From Ceratothoa steindachneri (lineage: Eukaryota > Arthropoda > Malacostraca > Isopoda > Cymothoidae), in the NCBI GenBank assembly GCA_963969495.1, contig OZ018327.1, positions 35,283,282-35,347,281 of the forward strand: a stretch of 64,000 nucleotides of DNA, written 5' to 3'. A program made the position numbers and the translations under genes. Numbering within the stretch: the stretch's first letter is position 1; every line of letters begins with the position of its first letter. The notes beneath the pieces are model-generated. The model did not search any database, was not told the DNA's origin, and saw only the letters and a program-made list of their open reading frames with translations. Below, piece by piece: positions 22,148 to 34,554 of this stretch.

Positions 22148-22344
22148 CCATGCACGTGTGTAAAATATGAATGTATGGAAGAGAAGGAAGAAAAAGAGAA
22201 ATATGAAATATAAGATTTAGAGTCTAATGAAATTGTGATCACAAAGATCGAAAATTGCCAGATCAACTTTCAGGATCAATCCAAAGACCCATTGAAAGAA
22301 AGAACGTTTTAAATAGGTGAACCGAGAAGTGCTAATTTACGTAC

Positions 22345-22605
22345 ATAGAAGAATAGATGCAGTAGTAGATAGATAAGTGGTCTTCAACCATTATCTGTCG
22401 GTAGATGAATAGATGCAGTAGTAGATATATAAGTGGTTTTCAACCATTATCTGTCGGTAGAAGAGTAAATGCAGTAGTAGATAGATAAGTGGTTTTCAAC
22501 CATTATCTGTCGATAGATGAATAGATGCAGTACTAGATAGATAAGTGGTTTTCAACCATTATATGTCGGTAGGTGAATAGATGCAGTAATAGATAGATAA
22601 GTGGT
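22345..22605. repeat. Tandem array, 56-bp unit x5
   Basis: The word agatgcag (or aaatgcag) starts at 22,355, 22,411, 22,467, 22,523 and 22,579, an exact 56-bp period. Each unit contains aagtggttttcaacc, which resembles a hAT terminal sequence. Confidence 0.93.
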
Positions 22606-22830
22606 TATCAACCTTTTTATGATAGCGGCCTCTTAATTGCTATCAAGAAGCAGCCGGCGGCACCCAAATATTAAATGCTTTACGTCTAAATCCTTAATTA
22701 CGTAGAAATCACTCTTCAAAATTAACCACAATTGGCATTTAATCTAATTTAATCGAAACAAAACATAAAATTTTGAAAATAAATAAGTCTTACTTTAACA
22801 TTTTAATGGGAGATTTGAACTTGAAGAGTA
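22606..22830. mobile_element. Possible hAT-derived fragment
   Basis: The last unit of the 56-bp array runs into aagtggttatcaaccttttt, then a ggcggcaccc word, resembling the start of non-autonomous hAT elements. No opposite end or target duplication was seen. Confidence 0.35.
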
Positions 22831-23462
22831 TTAGATGGATGGAGTAGTAGATAGAGAGATAGGTAGCATAGATAGATTTGGCAGGCTGGATATGGTCAGG
22901 TAGCTCTAATCATCCACTCCTTTGACATTCGAGGATGATCGTTAAGCTCTTCCAGCTGTCTCATCTAGGGATGGGAGATGAGTTTGAGAGGGGAGGGGGA
23001 TGGGAGGGGGTTAAAAGTGAAGGGGGAAAGAGCAGTGAGGGAGGTTCGCAGTGTTGGGTCTCAAGGTTGTTCTTAAGTACGAACTTCTTCCAGAAAGTTT
23101 CGTAACGGTTCTTTCCATCTTCTTTATTCATTGTTTTCATTTCTATACTCCTTTTCCCAACTCCATTCTTTTTAGCCATTTTTAAAATTCTTTTTCCTCT
23201 TCTATTTTTCTTCTTTCGTTCTTCAGCCACGTCCACTTATGCCCTTAGTGAGAGTCCCCAGATAGGCGCTATTGTATCGCAACGCGAAGAGTAAACGTCG
23301 AAGATCGATCCCAAGAAAGATATAAAGGAGGCAAGCCAATGAGTAAGTTGGTGACTCAAGCAAACAAACACACACACTCTCTCTCATTTCTCTATTACTC
23401 TATATATCTTTCCGTTTGTCTCTCCCTCTTGTATCATATATCTGTCTATCTTCCTATCTCTA
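22831..23462. other. No gene recognised; microsatellite-like patches
   Basis: Contains GATA-like words (22,840-22,880), a G-rich patch near 22,990 and CA/CT patches at 23,365-23,460. A 91-codon minus-strand frame is Lys-rich and unrecognised. Confidence 0.45.
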
Positions 23463-23535
23463 TCTCTTTCACTCTCCCCTCAACACGTTAGCAACACGTT
23501 GAGCTCCGTAAATCCCCGTCCCTGATTCGTTCATC
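23463..23535. repeat. Dispersed repeat of about 72 bp, copy 2
   Basis: Second copy of 21,936-22,011 (ttagcaacacgttgag, tccgtaaatccccgtcc). It is followed directly by the CRE palindrome. Confidence 0.8.
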
Positions 23536-23538
23536 GCG

Positions 23539-23840
23539 CTGTGACGTCACAGATTAATGCAAATCTCTTACTTTTCCCATTGGAATAAATTACCGCAAAT
23601 CCACCGCCATATGAGCCCGGGTAAAAATAGGTTCTGCCCCCCCCTACAAACCGTGTTCGGATCTTCGAATCCCAGGACCGTTGATAAGGGTCTTTTTTCT
23701 TAACGCCCTGGAAAAGACCGGATCATGTGACAGGGTACATATAAAATAAGAGGACGATGGGCGTACCTAGATAAAGAAGCGGATGTTTGGGCAGTGAACG
23801 CGTCATCCAAAATTGACAGAATATTTGTGTTGACGTCAAC
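23539..23840. promoter_or_regulatory. Cluster of promoter-like motifs (two CRE palindromes, octamer, CCAAT, TATA-like)
   Basis: CTGTGACGTCACAG (a perfect 14-bp palindrome with a CRE core) at 23,539-23,552, ATGCAAAT octamer at 23,557-23,564, CCATTGG at 23,577-23,583, TATAAAAT at 23,740-23,747, and a second CRE palindrome GTTGACGTCAAC at 23,829-23,840. The motifs are seen directly; a promoter role is inference, and no downstream coding region was recognised. Confidence 0.3.
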
Positions 23841-24640
23841 GCGTCATCAAAATTGTCAGAAAAGTGATGCTGTAATTTGAGAGATGTCGGTAATGACCTT
23901 TATGACATTGGATACCTGCAGGTACCAGTATGTACTGGTGCAGGCAATTACACTGGTAATATTTAACTGTCTATTTGAACTGTCTGTTTGACGGTATTCA
24001 CAGAATTAGCTATAGACGATTCCTTTGTTCGTCAGGGCTAGTAGTAGCATACTACTTTATACTTATTAGCTGTTCTTTAAGTTATTATTAGTAGTAGCAT
24101 ATTATCACTACTATTTTTATCGTCATTACTATATTTATCACTTTTCATGTACATTTCAGATAATGTGCGGATTATTATTTCCACTTACACCCAGACGAAG
24201 AAACGCAAAGCGGAAAAGATAGACAAATAGACAAGTAATTAATTTTTGAAAGTCTTCCCTAATCTCATCCCTCATTCCAAATTCAAATAGACTCACATAA
24301 CTGTACACGTACATCCGTATAGCACGTACACATACCTACACACACTCGCACCATGTCTCCGCTCCTCTTTCACGGTCGGCTGAGCTCAGAGGCGCCTTCC
24401 CATTTCGAGGTAAAGATTTTTTACAAGATCCACAACACCTGTCAACACCTGCCAACCTGATGAATCACTATTTGTCAACTAAATTAGCATGTAAATTAGC
24501 TTATTCACACAACTATCCCTCTCATATCACTATATGTTATGGTTGCGATCACACACCTACGTACAGAAGAGTCAAATATTACTAGCTAGGATCTTCAGAA
24601 TTATTGATACTCGTTTGTTATCCAGAGAACCGAGTAGTTT
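23841..24640. other. No gene recognised
   Basis: AT-rich unique-looking sequence with short repeated words (tagtagtagcata at about 24,038 and 24,091). No coding signal. Confidence 0.45.
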
Positions 24641-24700
24641 ATTGATGATACTCAAGCTCCTTTGAAGTCAAGGATTCGAATCCAGGTAAAAACTGAATTG
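24641..24700 (+). mobile_element. tRNA-like B box, possible SINE head
   Basis: ggattcgaatcc at about 24,672-24,683 matches a Pol III B box. No convincing A box, so this is only a hint of a tRNA-derived repeat. Confidence 0.25.
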
Positions 24701-25430
24701 TTACCTCGCAAATAGTTACCCTCTTTCACCCCATACACTCAACCCATGCCTATAAATAGTATCCTCCCTCCCTGACAAATTCCTCTATCTTAAGTGTGAA
24801 CTCTATGCTACTCCGACCTCTGTGACAAGAGTTATCTAGAGATTTTCGAGACCTGACCTCTTTGACTAAAATTCTGGGGTATTTATTTGAGTTCTCGGGG
24901 GTATTTGCTTGCTCTGGCATTCGCTTCGCTCTCTTCAAAAGGAAACACTCACCCCGCTCGCCGGGGGTTCCGCAATGAAACCCACGGCCTCCCGGTCGGA
25001 TTCCAACTCTGTTTGGTTACCAAACAAGAAGTTCTCGAACAAATCTCAAGTTTTATTCTCTTTATTCCTTGAAATGTAAATTTACTGGCGCAAACAAGGG
25101 GACAGATAGGCTTGGGGACACAAAAAATAGACAGACGAGCACTGTGAGGGAGTGACAAAAAAGCAATAAACTCGCTTTAAAGATAAAATGTAAGAATAGA
25201 CGATATGATAGGCTGTAGAACGGTATTTGTATATATATAGATAGATAGATATGTCGAGATATATATATAGTGTATAGTAAGTAGACAACTAGATATATAA
25301 ATAGATAGGAAGGTAGAAAAGTAGACAGATAGTTAGGTAAGTTAGTATATAGGTAAACATAGTTAACTGGATAAACATAAGTTGATTAAGGAATCTTACC
25401 CAGCTTTAATAGGGGCAAATCGTGTTTGAC
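24701..25430. other. No gene recognised; GATA/TA simple repeats near the end
   Basis: Short tagatagata and tatatata tracts at about 25,225-25,310. The remaining short frames are unrecognised. Confidence 0.45.
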
Positions 25431-26560
25431 ACTAATTTACTGTCCTTTGATAGAAAGGTGTACGATGCTGTTGATAGAGATTAGAAGTACGATATTGTTT
25501 ATTTGGGTTTTAGAAGACTTTCGAGAGGGGGCCGCACTTATGACTTTGGAATAAAGTTAAAGCGCCCTTGATCGATGGAAGTATTTTTAGGTGGATTCAA
25601 TCATGGTTTAGTGACAGACAGCAAAGAGTTACTATAGATGGGACTAAACCTAAGTGGGGGAATGTTGCCAATAAGGCTCCGCACGAGTCAGGATTGAGCC
25701 CGATGTTGTCCTGATTTATTTTAATGAAATTGACCTGGGTATAAAGTACCGACCTGAACATGTTTACCTATGATATTAAGTTAGCTGAAGTATTATAAGA
25801 TGAATTGACCATACTATCCAAACTGGCAGGGAAATTGGCAAATAGAATTTAACTTAAGCAAGTGTAATGTACTTAGTATAGGTAGGTGTAATCCATTGAA
25901 TAATTATAAACTGAATGGAAGAGTTTTAGAAAGGTCAGAATGCAAAAGAGACCTAGGTGTCCTGGTAAGTTCAGACCTCTGGCCTAGAAATTTGTGCATA
26001 AGTGCTAGGAATAAAAAAATAATAGGGCATTGGGGTTTATTGGGAGGAGTGTAAGTAATAGGAGTGTTGATGACATTCTAAGACTGTACCTGGCATTAGT
26101 TAGTCCTCATCTTGACTAGACGGTGCAATTCTAGACACCATATCATAGTATGGATATTGGTTTGCTTGGGTCAGTGTAAAGAAGGATGACTAAGATGATT
26201 CATGGGTTGAGGACCTCATGATGAAAGCTTAGGAGACTAAATCTGCACCCATTCAAAAGGAGAAGAGTTCGAGAGGACTTGATTGAAGTGTTCAAGTGGA
26301 TAAAAGGTAATAATAGGAAAGATATAGCCAAGGTTCTTATTTTTAGTGAACAGGATAGGGCACGTATCAATGGGTTTAAGATGGATAAAGTTTAGGTTAA
26401 GGAAACAGATTGGTAGAAATTTGTTTACAACTCGAGTGGTAGATGAATGGAATAGACTCGTTAGTCGGGGGATAGAAGCGTCCTGCCCACAGAGTTTTAA
26501 GGATAGATTTATGGATGAGGATTTGCTAAGTGGGACTGAACTGGGTGATGGAAACATAGG
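25430..26560 (+). pseudogene. CR1 LINE ORF2 fragment (copy C), reverse transcriptase to C-terminus
   Basis: Plus-strand pieces in shifting frames read IVYLGF (YLDF block), GGFNHGL and DSKELL (degraded RWIQSWLSDRQQRV), NEIDLGIKYR, WQIEFNLSKCNVLSIGRCNPLNNY, RDLGVLVSSDL, SPHLD, RMTKMIHGL, DLIEVFKWIKG, then RKQIGRNLFTTRVVDEWNRL (26,400-26,465) and a final KDRFMDED. The SGVPQG and FADD blocks are damaged. This is a third CR1 subfamily in the window, distinct in its RVVDEWNRL ending. Confidence 0.8.
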
Positions 26561-27442
<882 letters not shown>

Positions 27443-27486
27443 TTCATTTTCATCATTCTCTCGTGCTACTTTGAGAGATATTATAC

Positions 27487-27488
<2 letters not shown>

Positions 27489-27567
<79 letters not shown>
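27489..27567. repeat. (TA)n microsatellite, about 78 bp
   Basis: Uninterrupted TA tract between the two foldbacks. Confidence 0.98.
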
Positions 27568-28184
<617 letters not shown>

Positions 28185-29683
28185 GGCCGAAATATAAAGA
28201 ATTTAATTTTACCAAAATATTTTTTGGGCTGAAATATAAAGGATTTAATTTTACCACAATATTTTGGGGGGCTGAAATATAAAGGATTAAATTTTACCAC
28301 AATATTTTAGGGTTGAAATATAAGGATTCAAATTTACCACAATTTTTAACTGAAATATAAATGATTTAATTTTACTACAATATTTTGGCCGAAATATAAA
28401 GGATTTAATTTTAACAGAATATTTTTGGGCTGAAATATTAAAGATTAATTTTACTCCAATATCTTTTTGCTGAAATATAAAGAATTTAATTTTACCACAG
28501 TTTTTAGCTGAAATATAAAGGATTCAATTTTTACCACAATTTTTTAGCTGAAATATAAAGGATTTGATTTTAATAAAAAAATTTAGCTTAAATATAAAGG
28601 ATTTAATTTTACTAGAATACTTTGGCTGAAATATAAAATATTTAATTTTACTACAATATATATTTTTTTAAAGTAAAGGATTTAATTTTACCACAAATTA
28701 TTTTGGCTGAAATATAAAGGATTTATTTTTACCACAATATTTTGGCTGAAATATAAAGGATTTATTTTTAACAAAAATATTTGGGGGCTGAAATATTAAA
28801 CATTTAATTTTACCCCAATATTTTTTTCCTGAAATATATAGGATTTAATTTTATTACAATATTTTGGCAGAAAATAAAGGATTTAATTTTACCCCAAAAT
28901 TTTGGCTGAAATATAAAGGATTTAATTTTACCACAATATTTTGGCTGGAATATAAAGGATTTAATTTTAACAGAATATTTTTGGGCTGAAATATAAAACA
29001 TTTAATTTTACCCCAATATTTATTGGCTGAAATATATAGGATTTAATTTTATTACAATATTTTGGCAGAAAATAAAGGATTTAATTTTATTACAATATCT
29101 TGGCAGAAAATAAAGGATTTAATTTTACCCCAAAATTTTAGCTGAAATATAAAGAATTTAATTTTATTACAATATTTTGGCAGAAAATAAAGGATTTAAT
29201 TTTACCCCAAAATTTTGGCTGAAATATAAAGGATTTAATTTTACCACAATATTTTGGCTGGAATATAAAGGATTTAATTTTAACAGAATATTTTTGGGCT
29301 GAAATATAAAACATTTAATTTTACCCCAATATTTATTGGCTGAAATATATAGGATTTAATTTTATTACAATATTTTGGCAGAAAATAAAGGATTTAATTT
29401 TATTACAATATTTTGGCAGAAAATAAAGGATTTAATTTTACCCCAAAATTTTAGCTGAAATATAAAGAATTTAATTTTATTACAATATTTTGGCAGAAAA
29501 TAAAGGATTTAATTTTACCCCAAAATTTTAGCTGAAATATAAAGAATTTAATTTTATTACAATATTTTGGCCGAAAATAAAGGATTTAATTTTACCCCAA
29601 AATTTTAGCTGAAATATAAAGGATTTAATTTTATTACAATATTTTGGCCGAAAATAAAGGATTTAATTTTACCACAATATTTT
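28185..29683. repeat. AT-rich minisatellite, unit about 39 bp, about 38 copies
   Basis: The theme is ggctgaaatataaagg, atttaattttacc, acaatatttt. A block containing the rarer ttggctggaa variant recurs at 28,941 and 29,253, a 312-bp (eight-unit) higher-order spacing, with the same succession of variants on both sides. Confidence 0.95.
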
Positions 29684-29811
29684 TTTAATTCGTTTCATTT
29701 TAGCATATTGTATAGATTTACTCCCTGTGTGATTGTTCCGCCTTTAGTAATTTCGAAAATAATCATAAAAGTTATAAATAAAATTATACATTTTAAAAAT
29801 GAAGATTCAAA

Positions 29812-29875
29812 CCTGTGTTTCCTTCCGCTTCATGTGGTTCAAATCATACTTTAACCACTCAGCCATCATCTCCAT
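29812..29875 (-). mobile_element. tRNA-like relic (minus strand)
   Basis: Minus strand reads gatggctgagtggttaaagt (A-box-like) followed by a degraded ggtttgaacca/tgattt region. It looks like a Ser/Leu-type tRNA-derived SINE head, incomplete. Confidence 0.35.
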
Positions 29876-29909
29876 GCCCCCAAATAGAATGTTTCAACCA
29901 TTAGTGAAG

Positions 29910-29996
29910 TGGATTGGTAGCTAAGTGGTTTAAAGGATTGACCTGAATCACGTGTGCGTTTGACAGCGTAGGTTCGAACTCCCACCAATTCCAATA
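29910..29996 (+). mobile_element. tRNA-derived SINE head or tRNA pseudogene
   Basis: Begins ggattggtagctaagtgg (acceptor strand plus A box) and ends aggttcgaactcccaccaat (B box plus 3' acceptor strand). The 5' GGATTGG and 3' CCAATTC can pair over seven positions with one G-T wobble. The extra length between the boxes suits a long-variable-arm (Ser/Leu) ancestor. The T stem does not pair well, so I do not call a functional tRNA. It lies directly beside the mariner. Confidence 0.45.
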
Positions 29997-30030
29997 CGGA
30001 TATTTTCATTTCTTTTATTTTTCCTTTGTA

Positions 30031-31421
30031 TTGGGTTGGGGAATAAGTTCTTGCGGTTTTATCAAATTTATTTATTACCATTAACAATTTTAGAAAAACT
30101 TCATTTTTAATTGATAACAATATCCAATTTAATCAATAATATATTATCCGTTGTTATTTACTTCTTCCCAACGTTCAACTAGTTTTTCGATGCTTCTGCA
30201 ATAAAATCTCTGGATTTTGACTCGAAGAATTCGTCTAACCAGGTTCTTAATTCCACATCAGTATTTAACGAAACGCCGCGCAAATTGTTGGAGAGCGATC
30301 GGAACAGATTTCCGGAAATCCGATGGAGCCAAGTTTGGCGAATATGGTGGATGCGGCAGTATTTTCCAATTAAGCGTATGGATGTCGTCTTTTGTCATAT
30401 TGGCAATGTGAGGACGAGCATTGTCGTGTTGCAGAAGGACTCCATAACGTCGATGAGGTCGCTTTTCACGAATAGCTTCGGCGAGTCGATACATTTGTTG
30501 AACGTAGAGTTCTGTATTGACAATCTCATTGTTCGCAAGGAGCTCATAGAAGATGATGCCTTCATAATCCCCCCACACACACAGCATCGTCTTTCGTGGA
30601 TGAAGTCCTTGCTTTAATCGCGGAAGTGTTTTTTTTATTGGGGCTAATCCATTGTTTTCGATGGTTCATGTTGACATAAACACACCACTTTTCGTCGCCA
30701 GTGATGATGCGGTGAAGAAATCTGTCCTTATATCCACGAGTAGCCTTGTGACGAGCAAGCAAACCTGCGGCAATCGTGGAGCGTTGAAGTTTGTTGATTT
30801 CGCTCGAAGCGCGGGGAACCCATGCACCGAGTTTTTTAACTTTCCCCATCGAATAAAGGTGATTCACTAAAGCTTTCTGATCACACGCCAATTCTCTAGT
30901 CGATTGAGGAGGATTTTCATGAAGAAGGTCGTTCAATCGATCTTCATCCAACTTAATGGAGCGACCAGAACGTTCTTCGTCATTAAGATTGAAATAACCG
31001 TTTTTGAAACATGAAAACCACCATTGAGCTGTCCTTTCTGATAAAGCATTTTCTCCGTACACAGCACAAATATCGCAACGAACTTTGGCTGCGTTTGCAT
31101 TGTTCCCGTCTCGATTGAAAATGAATAACAACACGTGTCGAAAATGCGCCTTTCTTTCAACTTGACATTCCATTTTGAGGGTACAGAACAAAAATTAAAT
31201 TAACACAACTTTTAAATAAACCGCAATGACTTATTACTCAACTTCAAGACGTAGCCTAAGCAAAAGCCTAATAGTCTACGCTGTTAAGAGACGTAGCCTA
31301 ACCTTTGCAAATTTTGCTCTCATTATTTATTATTGTTTCTTAATATGTGCACAAATCACGTCAAGGAAACTGAAATCAACACAATATTAAAAAAAACGCA
31401 AGAACTTATTCCTCAACCTAA
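30031..31421 (-). mobile_element. Complete mariner element, 1,391 bp, with TA target duplication
   Basis: Terminal inverted repeats read ttgggttggggaataagttc at 30,031 and, on the other strand, ttaggttgaggaataagttc from 31,421, both continuing ttgcg. They are flanked by TA at 30,029-30,030 and TA at 31,422-31,423. Size is normal for mariner. The transposase gene lies on the minus strand and is broken. Confidence 0.93.
30137..31191 (-). pseudogene. Mariner transposase (DD34D type), frameshifted
   Basis: The first frame (31,191-30,562) starts MECQVERKAHFRHVLLF (second Met) with helix-turn-helix regions (RTAQWWFSCFKNGYF and DDLLHENPPQSTREL-type) and the GAWVP motif, then the first catalytic Asp in ITGDEKW. 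A 1-base shift near 30,580 moves to the second frame (30,587-30,258) with MLCVWGDYEGIIFYELL, the second Asp in LQHDNARPH and the third in PYSPNLAPSD. The C-terminus (WLDEFFESK...) is again out of frame. A short deletion precedes GKVKKLGAWVP (part of the second HTH). All three catalytic Asp codons are present, but no single frame encodes them. Confidence 0.9.
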
Positions 31422-31423
31422 TA

Positions 31424-31849
31424 ATTCATATGAGGTTCGCTCAAAGCGACGCTCCTTAATAACTACGGGAAAATATTCCTATCAGCAGATTTCAAGAGTC
31501 TAAGCTAAGTCGCAGGAGTGGCCCGGCAAACGATGAAAATCGTTCCCAATAAGATGGAATTTATCTACTATCTATCGTTAAAAACTGGTAAATAGTTAAG
31601 CGATGGAAAGAAAGCTTGGAGCTAGAAATAACGAATTGTTTTAAATCGCTCGCATCTAGCAACTGCCACCAATTGTGCATAAGTCGCGGCAATTAAAAGT
31701 TCAGCCTAGTACTAGGCTACTTTAAAATTCACAAAAAACAAAACAAATAAAAAAAACGCAAAAAAATAAGAAGCAGAACAAAGGCAAGAAGAAGAAAGCA
31801 CGCTCCTGCGTAGTGGGAATTCCCGACTCCACCCGGCGCATTATCATAC
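31424..31849. other. No gene recognised
   Basis: Mixed sequence with an A-rich patch at 31,735-31,800. Nothing identified. Confidence 0.5.
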
Positions 31850-32290
31850 GACCAATCTCAAAGAGAGTCAAGTAAAATGGAGGAGGCCAACCTCCTCCAA
31901 GAAGTCAAATAGTCCACAAGTCTATATACACGAGCTCGTCCCGAGTAAAAGGTACACGCGGTAAGAGCCCATTCGTCCCGCTACCGGGACAGGTAACGTG
32001 CGCGAAGATCACCCAGGCCTGGACATTCAATAAGAATGTACCGAACAGTCTTGGGGACAACGCATTCATCTCAATAAGGCGCAGGCGAGCGCTCCATCAA
32101 ATGGCGGGGCGTCCCGCGAGTGTGTCCAATTTAAAGACGACAGAAAGCGACCTGAAGCCTTCGCGGCATTGGAGCGTGGATGGTCCATGGAAACAGTCAC
32201 GACGCAATGGCACGCAACTTTAATTTCCCCTCGGCCGTATCCCATCTTCTTTGCCAGGCTTTGGGATGCCCAGATTTTTGTCATGTAGTG
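31850..32290 (-). pseudogene. LINE ORF2 C-terminal zinc-binding region fragment
   Basis: Minus strand in two frames reads IGHTRGTPRHLMERSPAPY, then CVVPKTVRYILIECPGLGDL (32,075-32,016) and RARYLSR-stop-RDEWALTA, RARVYRLVDYLTSWRRLASS. This is the C-x-C/H-x-C region at the C-terminus of many Jockey/R1-type LINE ORF2 proteins. It is old, with stops and frame changes, and not the same family as the adjoining CR1. Confidence 0.72.
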
Positions 32291-32349
32291 GGAAAAAGAA
32301 GCAAGAAAGAAAGGAACGAATCCTGGAAAGAAGAGTAACAAGGAGTAAA

Positions 32350-33495
32350 TGGAAAAGAAAGTATCATAGAAGACCTTACGGTCCATTCAATGAGGGTACC
32401 TTTGGACTAGCAGTCGAGCGGGCACATATCTGCTCAAATGCTTTACGTCCTTAAACGGTCACATTTCAAGACGGTCTATTCTTGTCTTGAACTGGTCAAC
32501 AGAATTGCTGTTGACAACTTCCACTGGAAGAGCGTTCCAACTACCGCAGATACTGTAGGTGAAAATTTTTCCACACAGATCGCGGTTGTAACGCTTCAGT
32601 TCAAGTTTAAAGCCGTGATTGCGCGTTTTGTTCTCACTCAGTGTGAAAATATCCCGGTAGTCAACATTGTCGAACCCTCGAAGTATTTTGAAAACTTCGA
32701 TGAGCTGACCACGCAGTCTACGGGTTTCCAACGAGATCAGATCTAATTACCTTAATCTATTTTCATAACGTTTATGTCTGATAGAGGGAATCAGTTTGGT
32801 TACCCTGGCTTGCACGCGTTCCAATCTCGCGATGTCCTTTCGCAATGAAGGACTCCAAAATTGGATGGCATACTCCAGGTGCGGTCTGATGAGGGAGTTT
32901 TACAGACACAGTACTATCTCCTTGTTCCGGTATCCAAACTGGCGCTTTATATATCCTAACATTCTTTGGGCTTTCTTCTCCGCCTTAATACACTGCTTCG
33001 AGAACTTGAGGTCACTAGTAATAATTACACCCAAGTCCTTCTCAGTGTCGATGGATTCAATAGCAGTGCCCTTAAGGATGTATTGAGATTAGGGATTTCG
33101 GTGTCCGATATGCATCACTTTGCATTTGTTTACGTTGAAAGGCATTTGCCACGTGTCCGACCACTCCCCAATCTTCTGAAGATCATCTTGCAGGTGGGCA
33201 GTATTTCCATCCTTTGCAACGTTCATATCAAGCTTGGTATCGTCGGCAAATTTAGAAATCTTGGCAACCATGTCACCGTCCATGTCGTTGACGTAGATGA
33301 TGAATAGTAGTGGTCCCAGGACAGAACTTTGAGGCACCCCGCTAGTAACGGGAACCCACTCAGAAGCCTGTCCTTTCAGCACCACCCGTTGCCGTCTGCC
33401 ACTTAGCCAGTTCTCTATCCAGCTTGCTACGTTTCCGTCTACGCCCAGCGCACGCACTTTCCGAAGGAGGCGGCGGTGTGGTACCTTATCGAAGG
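32350..33495 (-). mobile_element. 5'-truncated CR1 LINE, same family as 14,265-20,704
   Basis: Minus strand runs from FDKVPHRRLL (33,495) through LSGRRQRVV, TSGVPQSSVLGPLL (Gln-to-Ser change in GVPQG), catalytic FADDTKL and KCKVMHIGH, then to the C-terminal LRGQLIEVFKILRGF...NALPVEVVNS segment (32,731-32,459) and the family 3' tail (32,450-32,350). Truncation at the 5' side is the normal outcome of incomplete reverse transcription. Confidence 0.9.
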
Positions 33496-33718
33496 TATGG
33501 CGAAGTAAAGTATGCAAAGAATAAACGAGGAAAGGAAGAAAGAAAAGAATGAAGTGTAGAAAGAAGAAATGAAGAACGGAAAAATAAAGAATAATCCTCT
33601 CACTTAGTTAATAAATTCTCTTTTCAAAAGAGTCGCCCATCTACGTCAGTTCCTCTCTCACGTCTACCACACGATTCCCAATTCTTATACCAACTCTCGA
33701 CAGATTTTACAGTCTTAC
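33496..33718. other. Short spacer; nothing recognised
   Basis: Purine-rich start, then unique-looking sequence up to the hAT end. Confidence 0.5.
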
Positions 33719-34067
33719 CAGGGCTTCTCAAACTTAAAGTTCTCTGGAGCAAATGAGGAGGTCGAGGAATTTTCATGGAGCCCCGCAATCGAATTTAGAA
33801 GAAAATGAAAAAGAATAAACCAAATTTGATTCAAATTTCTAATTAATTTTGTGTTCTCGAAAGATCAAATTACAGCGATTCTCATTTAATGACTAGAGTT
33901 TAACTGCTGTTTTATGCTGCTTAAGTGTTCAAAATCAGGTGTAATTGAAGTAATTTGTAGTATTATGTATTTTTCTGCGTTTAATCTATTCCGGTATTAA
34001 GTTTTTGTGCTAAAAATACTGAAAAGGTTTTCTCACACATAAGAGTGTAGTCGTATGGCGTTGAAGA

Positions 34068-34552
34068 TCATATTAAAGCGTTTAAAGACTTAGCTGTAAT
34101 CTCTGGATATTCTTCACTCAAGGTAATCCAAATTTTTGAAAATTTGGTATCTTTAAATTTGACTTTTAACTCGTAGTTGGTTAATATTTCTATCAGCTGA
34201 TCTTTTTTTAAAGAACAAAGTTTGCATGTTTGGAGAAGAGATAGATAGATAGATATTAAATACAAAGGAAATTAACAATGTCGGAAACAAAGTATTGGCC
34301 AACTAAGAAAACCATAATATTGAGATAGTGGAAGACAGAAGCGTTAATGTTGGTCTGTAGATCAAGTTGGCTGGAAAGTAGATATTCTCATAAATGCTTA
34401 AAGCATTCATATCTACCCTCAACAATGTAGTCATTCCAGAGCTTCCGTTTGCGTCGAATGCATGGATCTTTCCTTGAACATTGAAATACTTAACTTTGGT
34501 GTCTTGTAATGAAATATTTGTTTCGCTTAAGTTAACAAATATATCTGAAAGA
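34068..34552 (-). pseudogene. hAT transposase C-terminal part
   Basis: Reading minus: YLSDIFVNLSETNISLQDTK...FNVQGKIHAF (34,552-34,430), then after frame breaks LIEILTNYELKVKF...FSKIWITLSEEYPEITAKSLNAL (34,205-34,068). These match the LADIFxxLNxLNxxLQG and FWxxxxxEYPxLxxKALxxLLPF wording of ZBED5/SCAND3-like hAT transposases. The final FPTTYLCEAGFS block is not seen. Confidence 0.8.
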
Positions 34553-34554
34553 TA

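Noticed and set aside
29910..29996. Functional tRNA gene
   Set aside because: Acceptor ends pair, but the T stem and anticodon arm do not fold properly; better read as a SINE head or pseudogene.
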